A stretch of 64,000 nt of DNA from Halopenitus salinus (GTDB lineage Archaea; Halobacteriota; Halobacteria; Halobacteriales; Haloferacaceae), in assembly GCF_042662125.1 (NCBI RefSeq), contig NZ_JBHSXL010000009.1, positions 186,001-250,000 on the forward strand, given 5' to 3'. The notes under the pieces were generated by a model, which saw only the letters and a program-made list of their open reading frames with translations, did not search any database and had not been told where the DNA came from. The translations under genes and the position numbers were made by a program. Shown here piece by piece: positions 41,142 through 49,790 of the stretch (positions are counted from its first letter, which is position 1; every line of letters starts with the position of its first letter).

Positions 41142-42938
41142 ATGAGTTCGGTCCCCGAACGCGAGGAGATCGACCCCGAGTACCGCTGGGACATCGAGGA
41201 CGTCTACGCGTCCGACGAGGAGTGGGAGGCCGCTTACGAGTCGATCGCGGGACGCGTCGACCAGCTCCGCGAGTACGAGGGACGCGCCACGGACGATCCG
41301 GAGACCCTCCTCCAGTTGCTCGAACTTCGCGAGGAGATCATGCGCGAGGTCGCCACGGTCGCGGTCTACGCCCGGCTACGAAGCGCCGAGGACACGACGA
41401 ACGGAACCTACCAGGCGATGGCCGCCAAGGGGTCCTCGCTGCGTTCGGAGGCCTCGAGCGCCATCTCGTACCTCGAGCCGGAGCTGCAGGAGCTGACCGA
41501 GCGGGACCTCGAGGCGTTCCTCGAGGCCGAGCCGGAACTGGAGGCCTACGACCACTACCTCCGGGACGTCCTCCGGATGAAGCCGCACACCCGGTCGGCG
41601 GAGGTCGAGGAGGTGCTTGCGGACCTCTCGGAGGTCACGAGCGCGCCCTCGGAGATCTACTCGATGCTCACCAACGCGGACATGTCCTTCGGCACCGTCG
41701 AGGGGCCGGACGGCGAGCCGGTCGAGATCACCCAAGCCAACTTCACGAAGCTGCAGACGAAACCCGACCGTGAGTTCCGGCGGACGGTTCACGAGACGTT
41801 CTACGACGAGTGGGCGGACGTGCGGAACACGGTCGGCACGTCCCTCGAGAAGGCCGTGCGCGAACACGTCACGAGCGCCGAGATACGGGGGTACGAGACC
41901 GCCCGGGCTGCCGCGCTCGACGGCCCGAACGTCCCGACCGAGGTCTACGACACCCTCGTCGACACGGTTCGAGACGAGATCGACGCGCTCCATCGCCACG
42001 CCGAGTTGAAGCGGTCGGCCCTCGGCGTCGACGAGCTTCGGAGCCACGACCTCTACATGTCGTTGACCGGCGAGGAGGGCCCGGACGTCGAGTACGAGCA
42101 GGCCGCCGAGTGGGTGAAAGAGGCCGTCGAGCCGCTCGGCGAGCCCTATCGAGAACGGATGGCCGAGGGGCTCGAGAGCCGCTGGGTCGACGTCTACGAG
42201 AACGAGGGCAAGCGGTCGGGGGCGTTCTCCTCGGGAACCTACGACACCCAGCCGTTCATCCTGATGAACTACCAGGACGACATCGCCTCGATGTTCACCC
42301 TCGCCCACGAGCTCGGCCACTCGATGCACTCCGAGCTGGCCGGCGACGCCCAGCCGTGGCACGACGCGAGCTACGACATCTTCGTCGCGGAGATCGCCTC
42401 GACGGTGAACGAGACGCTTCTCACCCACCACCTGCTCGAAACCCTCGAGGACGACGAGCTGCGGACCCACGTCCTCGACGAGTACCTCGAGCGCTTCCGA
42501 AGCACGCTGTTTCGACAGACGATGTTCGCCGACTTCGAACACCGCATCCACGGGCGCATCGAGGACGACGAGGCGCTCACCCCGGACGTTCTCGACGAGC
42601 TGTACGGCGGCATCAAACGCGAGTTCTACGAACCGGCAACGCTCGAGGGCGGGATCGAACGCGAGTGGGAACGGATTCCGCACTTCTACTATGACTTCTA
42701 CGTCTACCAGTACTCGACGGGGATCGCGGCGGCGGCCGCGATCGTCGACCGCATCCTCGAGGAGGGCGAACCGGCCGCCGACGACTACCGCGACATGCTC
42801 GCGGCCGGCGGCTCCGACTACCCGCTCGAGGTGGTCCGGCTGGCCGGGATCGACATGGCCGAGCCGGAGCCGATCGAGTCGGCGATCGGCGTCTACCGGA
42901 GCTACCTCGACGAGATCGAGACGCTGTTGGACCTGTAG
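41142..42938 (+). CDS. pepF: Oligoendopeptidase F
   Basis: A 598-residue M3B zinc peptidase that degrades oligopeptides in the cytoplasm. The zinc site LAHELGHSMHSELAG and the downstream glutamate in VAEIASTVNETLL are intact. The N-terminal helical domain has EYRWDIEDVYASDEEWEAAY and a coiled QELTERDLEAFLEAEPELEAY region, and the C-terminus carries FYYDFYVYQYSTGIAAAAAI. Length matches the family. ATG 41142 follows a TATA-like CCTTTAGG at ~41110. Identity is secure. Confidence 0.95.
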   Translation: MSSVPEREEIDPEYRWDIEDVYASDEEWEAAYESIAGRVDQLREYEGRATDDPETLLQLLELREEIMREVATVAVYARLRSAEDTTNGTYQAMAAKGSSLRSEASSAISYLEPELQELTERDLEAFLEAEPELEAYDHYLRDVLRMKPHTRSAEVEEVLADLSEVTSAPSEIYSMLTNADMSFGTVEGPDGEPVEITQANFTKLQTKPDREFRRTVHETFYDEWADVRNTVGTSLEKAVREHVTSAEIRGYETARAAALDGPNVPTEVYDTLVDTVRDEIDALHRHAELKRSALGVDELRSHDLYMSLTGEEGPDVEYEQAAEWVKEAVEPLGEPYRERMAEGLESRWVDVYENEGKRSGAFSSGTYDTQPFILMNYQDDIASMFTLAHELGHSMHSELAGDAQPWHDASYDIFVAEIASTVNETLLTHHLLETLEDDELRTHVLDEYLERFRSTLFRQTMFADFEHRIHGRIEDDEALTPDVLDELYGGIKREFYEPATLEGGIEREWERIPHFYYDFYVYQYSTGIAAAAAIVDRILEEGEPAADDYRDMLAAGGSDYPLEVVRLAGIDMAEPEPIESAIGVYRSYLDEIETLLDL

Positions 42939-43053
42939 GAAGCTCCCGTCGTACACGCAGTAGGGTCCCCTCCTCGTTCACCCGCGACCGGACTCGAGGA
43001 CCGCAATCGAGACACATCGGACGGTTTTTCTCCCGTCCGGGAGACGATCGGAC

Positions 43054-43779
43054 ATGGCCAAACAGCCGCATCTATTGATCGAGGAGGGGGACGTCGCCGA
43101 CGTCGCGATCGTCCCCGGCGATCCCGGCCGCGTCGACCGGATCGCGGATCGGTGTGACGACGCGGAGACGGTGTCCGAAAACCGCGAGTACACGATCGTC
43201 AACGCCAGCTACGAGGGCGTCCCGCTCACGATCTGCTCGACGGGGATCGGCGGTCCCTCCGCGGCCATCGCGGTGGAGGAACTCGCCGCGGTCGGCGTCG
43301 ACACCTTCCTCCGGTGTGGGACCTGCGGGGCCCTGCAGTCGGACATCGAGATCGGCGACATGGTCGTCGCGAACGGCGCCGCCAAGGAGGAGGGAACCTC
43401 GAAGCGCTACGAGTCGGCGGTGTATCCGGCCGTCCCCGACTACGAGGTCCTCTCCGCGCTCGTCGACGCCGCCAGAGCGAACGACGAGGACGTCCACGTC
43501 GGGCCCATCGTCTCCGACGACGCCTTCTACAACGAGAGCGAGGACTTCGTCGACGACTGGGAGGCCGCGAACCTGCAGGCGATCGAGATGGAGGCGGCGA
43601 CACTCTTCGCGCTCGCGCGCCGCAAGGGGCTCCGCGCCGGCGCGATCTGTACCGTCGACGGCAACCTCGTCGAGGGGACCCAGAAGGGCGCCGACTCCGA
43701 CGACGAGCTGCCGGAGAAGGCGAAGGACAACGTCGAGCGCGCGATCGAGTTGACCCTCGAAGCGGTCACGGCGCTGTAG
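43054..43779 (+). CDS. Nucleoside phosphorylase (uridine phosphorylase-like)
   Basis: A 241-residue phosphorylase of the PNP/UDP (NP-I) superfamily, which cleaves nucleosides to base and ribose-1-phosphate for salvage. Signatures: VAIVPGDPGRVDRIAD, ICSTGIGGPSAAIAVEEL, FLRCGTCGALQSDIEIGDMVVA and NLQAIEMEAATLFALA. The uridine-phosphorylase-type layout (GIGGPS and EMEAATLF) is clear, but base preference in haloarchaea is not certain. ATG 43054. A 25-bp tandem repeat begins at the first base after the stop. Confidence 0.9.
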   Translation: MAKQPHLLIEEGDVADVAIVPGDPGRVDRIADRCDDAETVSENREYTIVNASYEGVPLTICSTGIGGPSAAIAVEELAAVGVDTFLRCGTCGALQSDIEIGDMVVANGAAKEEGTSKRYESAVYPAVPDYEVLSALVDAARANDEDVHVGPIVSDDAFYNESEDFVDDWEAANLQAIEMEAATLFALARRKGLRAGAICTVDGNLVEGTQKGADSDDELPEKAKDNVERAIELTLEAVTAL

Positions 43780-43780
43780 A

Positions 43781-43855
43781 ACCTGAACGGTCACGACGTC
43801 GGAGGACCTGAACGGTCACGACGTCGGAGGACCTGAACGGTCACGGCGCCGGTCG
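43781..43855. repeat. Three 25-bp tandem repeats after the phosphorylase gene
   Basis: Copies at 43781-43805 and 43806-43830 are identical (ACCTGAACGGTCACGACGTC and 5 more bases); the third (43831-43855) matches for its first ~15 bases. It lies between two convergent genes, beginning 2 bases after the stop codon. It has no hairpin structure of note; probably replication slippage. Confidence 0.9.
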
Positions 43856-43887
43856 GATCGTCGCTTCCACCCTCGAGTTGTTGGGTC

Positions 43888-45129
43888 TCACCGTTCCGAC
43901 TTCTCCGCGTCCTCACCGTTTGTGCCCTCGGTCACATCCCCGCCCGGAACACCGCCGTCCACGGATTCCTTGGCGGTCGGTTCCGACTCCTCCATGATCT
44001 CGTCGGCGACGGCCTCCGAGTCCGCGCCGAACGCGGAGTCGACGAGGAGGTGGCCCCCGAGCGTCGCCGGCGAGATGACGTGGTCCGCGCCGGCGCGGCG
44101 CAGTTTGTCCACGTTCTCGCGCTGGGTCGCGGCGGCGACGATCCGGACGTCGGGGTTGAGCTGGCGGGCGGTGAGGATCGACAGCGCGTCGGCCGCGTCG
44201 TCGTTCGTCGCGACCACGATGGCGCGTGCGTCCCCGATCCGTACGGTTTCGAGAGGAGCGACGTCGCTCGGGTCGGCTGCGAGGACCGAGATGTCCCGGT
44301 CGCTCAACCGGCTCGCCTCGCGTTCGTCGTCGGTGACGACGACGTAGGTGGTCCCGCGTTCGGTGAGTTCTTCGAGTATCGGTTCCGTCAGGTCCCCGTA
44401 TCCGAGCACGAGGACGTGGTTTTCGAGCAGGTCGAACTGGCGTTGTGTCATCTTTCCGAGTGCCTTCGAGAGTTGTGCCTCGATCGCGGGCGTCAACAGG
44501 ACCCCGAGCGCGACCGCGAAGGCGGCCACGTTGATCACGAGCACCGAGACGCCGAACATCCGGCCGATCGCGGTCGTCGGCGTCACGTCGCCGTAGCCAA
44601 CGGTCGAGGCGGTCACGACGGTGTAGTAGAACGCGTCGACGAGGGTGTCGATCCCGGTGAACTCCTCGCGCAGGGCGAAGGAGCCGAACGTCCCGTAGGC
44701 CAGCGCGGTCGCGAGCGCCGTCCCCGCGGCAAGCTGTGTCGGCGAGGGCCGGTAAGTCCGCGTGAACCGGCCCCGGTTGACGACGAGCGCCGGGATCGAC
44801 ACCGTCGACAACACGACGAGGGGCAACGAGACGACGGAGACCTGTAACAGCCCCTGGATCGCCGTCAACGGGAGGAGCACGGCCGTCGAGTACAGCCCGA
44901 CGCGGTACCCGCGTTTGAGCGCGTAGCCGCTCGCGAGCATTGCGAATCCGGTGAGCGTCCCGGTGAACCCGACCGCCTGTCTGACGAACTCGGGGATGTA
45001 CGCCGACAGCGGGCCGTCGACCCCGACGCCGGCGATGTGGAGCAGCCCGACGAGGATCGAAAACACCGCGACGGCGAACGTCAAGACGATCGACGCCCGG
45101 ACGGTCACCCACTCGCGACTCCACTCCAT
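43888..45129 (-). CDS. Potassium channel with RCK (TrkA-N) domain
   Basis: A 413-residue channel. Five or six hydrophobic segments precede the pore, whose selectivity filter reads TASTVGYGDVTP. A cytoplasmic RCK/TrkA-N Rossmann domain follows (VLVLGYGDLTEPILEEL, VVATNDDAADALSI, GADHVISPATLGGHLL). The C-terminal ~50 residues are an acidic, Gly/Glu-rich tail. MthK-type channels of this plan are gated by ligand or NAD(H) binding at RCK. The extra N-terminal segments give a voltage-sensor-less six-helix form. ATG 45129, ~22 bp after a TATA-like CTTTTAAGTT on this strand. Confidence 0.92.
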   Translation of the reverse strand: MEWSREWVTVRASIVLTFAVAVFSILVGLLHIAGVGVDGPLSAYIPEFVRQAVGFTGTLTGFAMLASGYALKRGYRVGLYSTAVLLPLTAIQGLLQVSVVSLPLVVLSTVSIPALVVNRGRFTRTYRPSPTQLAAGTALATALAYGTFGSFALREEFTGIDTLVDAFYYTVVTASTVGYGDVTPTTAIGRMFGVSVLVINVAAFAVALGVLLTPAIEAQLSKALGKMTQRQFDLLENHVLVLGYGDLTEPILEELTERGTTYVVVTDDEREASRLSDRDISVLAADPSDVAPLETVRIGDARAIVVATNDDAADALSILTARQLNPDVRIVAAATQRENVDKLRRAGADHVISPATLGGHLLVDSAFGADSEAVADEIMEESEPTAKESVDGGVPGGDVTEGTNGEDAEKSER

Positions 45130-45272
45130 GTCGGATGGAGAACCACCGTCAACTTAAAAGGGTCGTGCAAACCGCGACGTGGAAGCGTTCTCGATCGCCG
45201 CCGAGCGGTGGACTCGCGTTCACCACCGAGCGGTGGTTCCGCGATCGACGCCGGATGCTGGCCCGGACGGGC

Positions 45273-46019
45273 TCACCGGTCGAGCGCGGAGAGGGCCTCC
45301 GCCGCCTCGCGTGCGGCCTCGAGGTCCTCCCGGGCGCGGCGCGGTCCGTCCGCCCGCTCCGCCGCCTCCGCGAAGCGGCGGACGGTCCGCGACAGCGATT
45401 CGCGGGCGGCGCGCAGATCCTCCGAGGGGTCCGGGTTCGTCTCCCTGTGGCCGGCTCGTGGGTCCCCCTCGCTTCGGATCGCATCGCTCGCGGGTCGGCT
45501 CGGGGCGTTCGTCCCGGCCGGTTCCGACGGTGCCGCGCGTTCGGGCGTGGGTCGCCCCTCGACGACGTTCCGCTCAGCGCTTCCGTTGGCCGTCGGCGCG
45601 TCCGTGTTCGCGTCCGCCGCGTTCGCCGTGTTCGCGTTCGCCGTGTGTTCCTCCGGCGAACCCGCATCCACCGTGTGTTCGTCCGGCGGGCTCGGGTCAG
45701 CCGGATCCGCGTTCGTCGCCGACCCGGCCGCCGTGGACTCCGGGTTCGATCCGGCCCCGTTCGTGGTGGTTTCCGCGCCCGCGTCGATCTCGGCTCCGGT
45801 CTCCTCTGCGGCATCCTCGCGGGCACACGTCGGGCAGAACTCCCGGCCGTCGTGGCGAAAGATGGGATCCCCACAGGCGTCACAGTGGCTGTTCGTCATC
45901 GTGGCACCCTTCAACAGCAGCTCGGACATGTGCTGGGTGTGTTCGCGCTTCTTGCGGTCACGCTCGTACTTCTCTCGAAGCTTCTCGCGTTCGGCCTCCT
46001 TGTCGAACTCCTCGCTCAT
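45273..46019 (-). CDS. Sjogren/scleroderma autoantigen-1 family zinc protein
   Basis: A 248-residue protein. A charged N-terminal helix (SEEFDKEAEREKLREKYERDRKKREHT) leads into HMSELLLKGATMTNSHCDACGDPIFRHDGREFCPTC, the zinc-binding segment typical of the SSSCA1 (p27) family. The remainder is a long low-complexity Asn/Thr/Ala/Glu-Pro stretch (about 90-190) and a short C-terminal helix (REDLEAAREAAEALSAL). The molecular role of the archaeal family is unknown. ATG 46019 is chosen, since the further upstream ATG at 46046 adds nine residues before the conserved start. Confidence 0.85.
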   Translation of the reverse strand: MSEEFDKEAEREKLREKYERDRKKREHTQHMSELLLKGATMTNSHCDACGDPIFRHDGREFCPTCAREDAAEETGAEIDAGAETTTNGAGSNPESTAAGSATNADPADPSPPDEHTVDAGSPEEHTANANTANAADANTDAPTANGSAERNVVEGRPTPERAAPSEPAGTNAPSRPASDAIRSEGDPRAGHRETNPDPSEDLRAARESLSRTVRRFAEAAERADGPRRAREDLEAAREAAEALSALDR

Positions 46020-46163
46020 ACATCGGTACACGGGGTCGACCCGCAAAAGCTCGGCGGGCTCGGGTGAACCCCACGTTCGACGGGAGCGGTCGGTCGCGGA
46101 AGGCCTCGGGGGTTGGTCGCGGAGGGTCGGTCGCGTCGCGGTCGTTCGTGCCGTCGTCCGCGC

Positions 46164-46583
46164 TCAGTCCTCGGTCTTCGTTCGATCGACGTCGAGTTCG
46201 CCCCGCTCGATCTTCACGCCGTCCTGGGCGACCTGCCGGCCAAGCACCGCACACTTCACGCGCATCGGCGAGATGTCGACGCCGAGCATCTCCGTGACGT
46301 CGTCGGTGTCGAGCTCCTCGAGCTCCTCGATCGTCATCCCGGCGAGCCGCTCGGAGAGCATGCTCGCGGAGGCCATCGAGATGGCACACCCGTCGCCGGT
46401 GAAGCTGACGTACTCGATCGTCTCGCCGTCGTCCGCGAGCCGGATGTCCATCCGGATCGTGTCCCCACACGAGGGGTTCTCGCCGACGTGCGTGATGTCC
46501 GGATCCTCCATCTCCCCGTAGTTTCTGGGGTTCTTGTAGTGATCGAGGATCTGCTGTCGGTACATGTCCGAGCCCAGTCCCAT
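46164..46583 (-). CDS. sufU: SufU-type iron-sulfur cluster assembly scaffold protein
   Basis: A 139-residue SufU/IscU-type protein. The three conserved cysteines are visible in NPSCGDTIRM, GDGCAISMASASML and VKCAVLGRQV, so the zinc/cluster site is intact. MYRQQILDHYKNPRNYGEM at the start is the family signature. It accepts sulfur from cysteine desulfurase (the sufS gene is immediately upstream on the same strand) for the Suf pathway, whose SufBCD core is not in this window. ATG 46583. The intergenic gap to sufS is ~120 bp. Confidence 0.95.
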   Translation of the reverse strand: MGLGSDMYRQQILDHYKNPRNYGEMEDPDITHVGENPSCGDTIRMDIRLADDGETIEYVSFTGDGCAISMASASMLSERLAGMTIEELEELDTDDVTEMLGVDISPMRVKCAVLGRQVAQDGVKIERGELDVDRTKTED

Positions 46584-46706
46584 GCTGTCTCACGGTAGCC
46601 GACTCGGGGGGAAAAGCGTTCCGCAGCGTGGGTGAACGTGCCGCGATCGGTCGAAATCCCCTCCGTTGTGTCGACACGGCCGCGTCGAATAGCGCGGTCG
46701 CGCCGC

Positions 46707-47984
46707 TCAGGCGAAGAGTTCGCGCGCCTCGTCGATCGCCTCGACCAGCGTGTCGATCTCCTCGAGGGTGTTGTAGACGTAAAAGGACGCGCGGGCGGTC
46801 GAGGAGACGCCGAGCTTGTCGTGGAGGGGCTGGGTGCAGTGGTCGCCGGCGCGGATCGCGACGCCGAAGTCGTTGAGGATGCTCGAGAGGTCGTGGGCGT
46901 GGACGCCGTCGACGTTGAACGAGACGAGTCCGCCGCGACGATCGCCGGGCGGGCCGTAGATGGTCACGTCGTCGAACTCGCTCAGCCGGTCGTAGGCGTA
47001 GGCGGCCAGCAAGTCCTCGTGGGCGCGCACGTTCTCCATGCCGATGTCCTCGACGAAGTCGATCGCGGCCGCGAAGGCGATCCCCTGGGCGATGGACGGG
47101 GTTCCGGCCTCGAACTTCCAGGGGAGGTCCTCGAAGGTGGTCTCCTCGTAGCTCACCCGGCGGATCATGTCGCCGCCATAGTTGAACGGCCCCATCGCGT
47201 CGAGGATCTCCTCGCGGCCGTAGAGCGCGCCGATGCCGGTCGGACCGCACATCTTGTGGGCGGAGAACGCGAGGAAGTCGGCGCCGAGGTCGTCGACGTC
47301 GACCGGACGCGTCGGGACCGACTGGGCGCCGTCGACGAAGACGTACGCGTCGTGGTCGTGTGCGAGGTCCGCCAGCTCGCGAACGGGGTTGATCGTTGCG
47401 AGCGCGTTCGAGACGTGGACCGCGGAGACCATCGCGGTCGCGTCGTCGATGCACTCGGCGGCGTGATCCATGTCCAGGGTCCCGTCCTCCTCGACCGCGA
47501 TGAATCGGACCTCGGCGCCGGTCCGCTTGCCGATCTGCTGCCAGGTGACGAGCGAGGAGTGGTGTTCCATCTCCGTCAGGACGACGTTGTCCTCGGGCCC
47601 GAGCTCCCGAAGGCCCCACGCGTACGCGACGAGGTTCTCCGCCTCGGTCGTGTTCTTGGTGAAGACGATCTCCTCGCGCCCCTCGGCCCCGACGAACTCC
47701 GCCACGCGGTCGTGGGCCTCCTCGTAGGCGACGGAGGCCTCCTGGCTCAGCTGGTGGATGCCGCGGTGGACGTTCGCGTTGTACCCGCGGTAGTAGTCCG
47801 CGATCGTCTCGACGACCGGCTCCGGCGTGTGGGTCGTCGCCGCGTTGTCGAGGTAGACGAGCGGCGTCTCGTCGCCGGGGCCCTCGCCGGGCGTCGTCGC
47901 GTCCCCGCCGACGTGCCGCTTCAGGATCGGGAACTCGGCACGTATCGACTCGACGTCGAACGGATACCGTTCCTGTTGGCTCAT
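46707..47984 (-). CDS. sufS: Cysteine desulfurase
   Basis: A 425-residue PLP enzyme of class II cysteine desulfurases. It removes sulfur from cysteine for Fe-S cluster assembly in the cytoplasm. The PLP lysine lies in DFLAFSAHKMCGPTG, and the persulfide cysteine in GDHCTQPLHDKLG. An N-terminal ~20-residue acidic stretch with repeated Gly/Pro is a halophilic insertion (GGDATTPGEGPGDET). The open frame extends to 48407, but ATG 47984 begins the family core MSQQERYPFDVE. The gene pairs with sufU and is divergent from tupA. Confidence 0.95.
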   Translation of the reverse strand: MSQQERYPFDVESIRAEFPILKRHVGGDATTPGEGPGDETPLVYLDNAATTHTPEPVVETIADYYRGYNANVHRGIHQLSQEASVAYEEAHDRVAEFVGAEGREEIVFTKNTTEAENLVAYAWGLRELGPEDNVVLTEMEHHSSLVTWQQIGKRTGAEVRFIAVEEDGTLDMDHAAECIDDATAMVSAVHVSNALATINPVRELADLAHDHDAYVFVDGAQSVPTRPVDVDDLGADFLAFSAHKMCGPTGIGALYGREEILDAMGPFNYGGDMIRRVSYEETTFEDLPWKFEAGTPSIAQGIAFAAAIDFVEDIGMENVRAHEDLLAAYAYDRLSEFDDVTIYGPPGDRRGGLVSFNVDGVHAHDLSSILNDFGVAIRAGDHCTQPLHDKLGVSSTARASFYVYNTLEEIDTLVEAIDEARELFA

Positions 47985-48116
47985 TGTGGTGGGGTTGGGG
48001 CTCGAGCGTGAACACGCCTTCGGTCCGGGCCCGCGCCGGAACGACGCCCGGATGTCTCGACCGTAACTTCGAACGGTTTCACCGATCCGGAAAGGACTAA
48101 GTACGTTGCCGGATAG

Positions 48117-48140
48117 CGTTGTATCGTATACGATGCAACG
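48117..48140. promoter_or_regulatory. 24-bp palindrome over the tupA start codon, putative operator
   Basis: CGTTGTATCGTA (48117-48128) and TACGATGCAACG (48129-48140) are complementary in 11 of 12 positions, and the ATG (48133-48135) lies inside. Half-site spacing and the CGTTGTAT core resemble molybdate/tungstate regulator (ModE-like) operators. Occupancy would block RNA polymerase or the ribosome. No regulator gene is in the window. Confidence 0.65.
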
Positions 48141-49056
48141 ACGGGAACTCCTCGCCGCGGCCGCAGGTGGATTGTCGATCGGGATCGCAGGCTGTGCGGG
48201 CGCTCCGTCCGGATCCGAAGAGCAGGCCGCCGGCGTGTCCGGCGAGACGCTCACGCTGACGACGACCACGAGCACGTACGACACAGGTCTGTTGAGCGAG
48301 CTCAACGCCCCCTTCGAGGAGATGTACGGGGTGACCGTCGACTCGGTGGCACAGGGCACCGGTGCCGCGCTGGAGACGGCCCGAAACGGCGATTCGGACG
48401 TCGTCATGGTTCACGCGCGGTCGCTGGAGGACGAGTTCATGCGCGAGGGCTACGGCGTGAACCGTCGGGACCTGATGTTCAACGACTTCGTGATCGTCGG
48501 CCCCGGATCGGATCCGGCCGGGATCTCGGGGATGGAGTCGGCCACCGACGCCTTCGCCGCGATCGCCGACTCCGAGGCTCCCTTCATCTCCCGAGGGGAC
48601 AACTCCGGGACGCACACGAAGGAGCTCGCGATCTGGGAGGCGGCCGGAACCGATCCGGGCGGCGACTGGTACCGCGAGACCGGACAGGGGATGGGCGAGG
48701 TGCTCAACATCGCGAACGAGGCGGACGGCTACACGCTCGCCGATCGCGGGACGTATCTCTCACAGCGGTCGGAGATCGATCTCGAGATCCTCGTCCAGGG
48801 ACCGATCGAGGGCGGACCCGAACTCCTCTCGAACCCCTACGGCATCCTCGCCGTGAACCCGGCGATCCACGAGAACGTCAACTACGACCTCGCGATGGCC
48901 TACATCGGGTACGTCACGAGTCCGGAGGCACAGGAGCTGATCTCGAACTACGAGGCCAACGGCGAACAGCTGTTTTTCCCCCGTGCGCTCTCCGAGGATC
49001 CGGACTTCCAGCAGTACGTTCCGGAAGGGTGGAGCGGGAACGCGTCCGATAACTGA
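48133..49056 (+). CDS. tupA: Tungstate-type ABC transporter substrate-binding lipoprotein
   Basis: A 307-residue exported binding protein. The N-terminus has a Tat motif and lipobox: MQRRELLAAAAGGLSIGIAGCAG, with the lipid cysteine at residue 21. The rest matches TupA (LTLTTTTSTYDTGLLSELNAPFEE, VVMVHARSLEDEFM, FISRGDNSGTHTKE). TupA binds tungstate with high affinity outside the membrane; molybdate binding cannot be excluded. It heads an operon with the permease and ATPase. The frame is open to 48106, but ATG 48133 is the right start for the signal peptide. A palindrome overlaps the start. Confidence 0.9.
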   Translation: MQRRELLAAAAGGLSIGIAGCAGAPSGSEEQAAGVSGETLTLTTTTSTYDTGLLSELNAPFEEMYGVTVDSVAQGTGAALETARNGDSDVVMVHARSLEDEFMREGYGVNRRDLMFNDFVIVGPGSDPAGISGMESATDAFAAIADSEAPFISRGDNSGTHTKELAIWEAAGTDPGGDWYRETGQGMGEVLNIANEADGYTLADRGTYLSQRSEIDLEILVQGPIEGGPELLSNPYGILAVNPAIHENVNYDLAMAYIGYVTSPEAQELISNYEANGEQLFFPRALSEDPDFQQYVPEGWSGNASDN

Positions 49057-49058
49057 CC

Positions 49059-49790
49059 GTGCCGATCGAATCGACCGCGACGCTCGTGACGCCGCCGACG
49101 TTCCTGCTGCCGGCCGGATTTCCCTTCGAGCCGGTCTACGTTCGAAGCATCATCGGCGTCTCGCTGTACGTGAGCGGGGTTGCAGTCCTCGCGAGCGCCG
49201 CAGCGAGCCTGCCGATCGCGCTCCTCGTCGGGTTCAACGACTTTCCAGGGAAACGGCTCCTGACGGCCGCCATCAACACCGGGATGGGCTTTCCGAGCGT
49301 CGTCGTCGGCCTGGTGGTTCTGTTCCTCGTTTCGAACCAGGGACCGCTCGGCGAGCTCGAACTGGTCTTCACCAAGGAGGCGATGATCCTGTCGCAGTTC
49401 GTCCTCGCGACGCCGCCGATCACGGCGATCAGCCTCGCGGCGATCGACGGCGTCGACCGCGGCGTTCGCGACGCGGCACACGTGCTCGGCGGGACTCGAC
49501 TCGACGTCGCGCTCGTCACGATCAAGGAGGCCCGATACGGCATCGCGACCGCGGTGCTCGCCGGGTTCGGCCGCGCGATAAGCGAGGTCGGATCGGTCCT
49601 CATCGTCGGCGGCAACATCGCCGGCTCGGGCGGCGTCTCGAAGACCCGCACGCTCACCACCGCGATCCAGCTCGAGGCCCGCCAGGGCCGCTACGAGACG
49701 GCCATGGTCCTCGGCGCCGTGCTCGTGGTTCTCGTCCTGGTCGTCAACGGGATCGTGATCCGACTCGGCGACGGGGGGGTTCAGCGATGA
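49059..49790 (+). CDS. tupB: Tungstate-type ABC transporter permease
   Basis: A 243-residue membrane permease with about six hydrophobic segments and the ABC permease EAA loop (REARY near the membrane end: LVTIKEARYGIATAVLAGFGRAISEVGSVL). It is homologous to TupB and to the ModB/WtpB permeases and moves tungstate/molybdate across the membrane. Start GTG 49059 is 2 bp after the tupA stop; the ATPase ATG overlaps its stop. So the order is tupA-tupB-tupC, one transcript. Confidence 0.9.
   Translation: MPIESTATLVTPPTFLLPAGFPFEPVYVRSIIGVSLYVSGVAVLASAAASLPIALLVGFNDFPGKRLLTAAINTGMGFPSVVVGLVVLFLVSNQGPLGELELVFTKEAMILSQFVLATPPITAISLAAIDGVDRGVRDAAHVLGGTRLDVALVTIKEARYGIATAVLAGFGRAISEVGSVLIVGGNIAGSGGVSKTRTLTTAIQLEARQGRYETAMVLGAVLVVLVLVVNGIVIRLGDGGVQR

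Noticed and set aside
45200..45245. Short repeats CCGAGCGGTGG and a small hairpin near 45224-45237
   Set aside because: They are short, GC-rich and easily produced by composition; possibly part of a terminator, but too weak to list.
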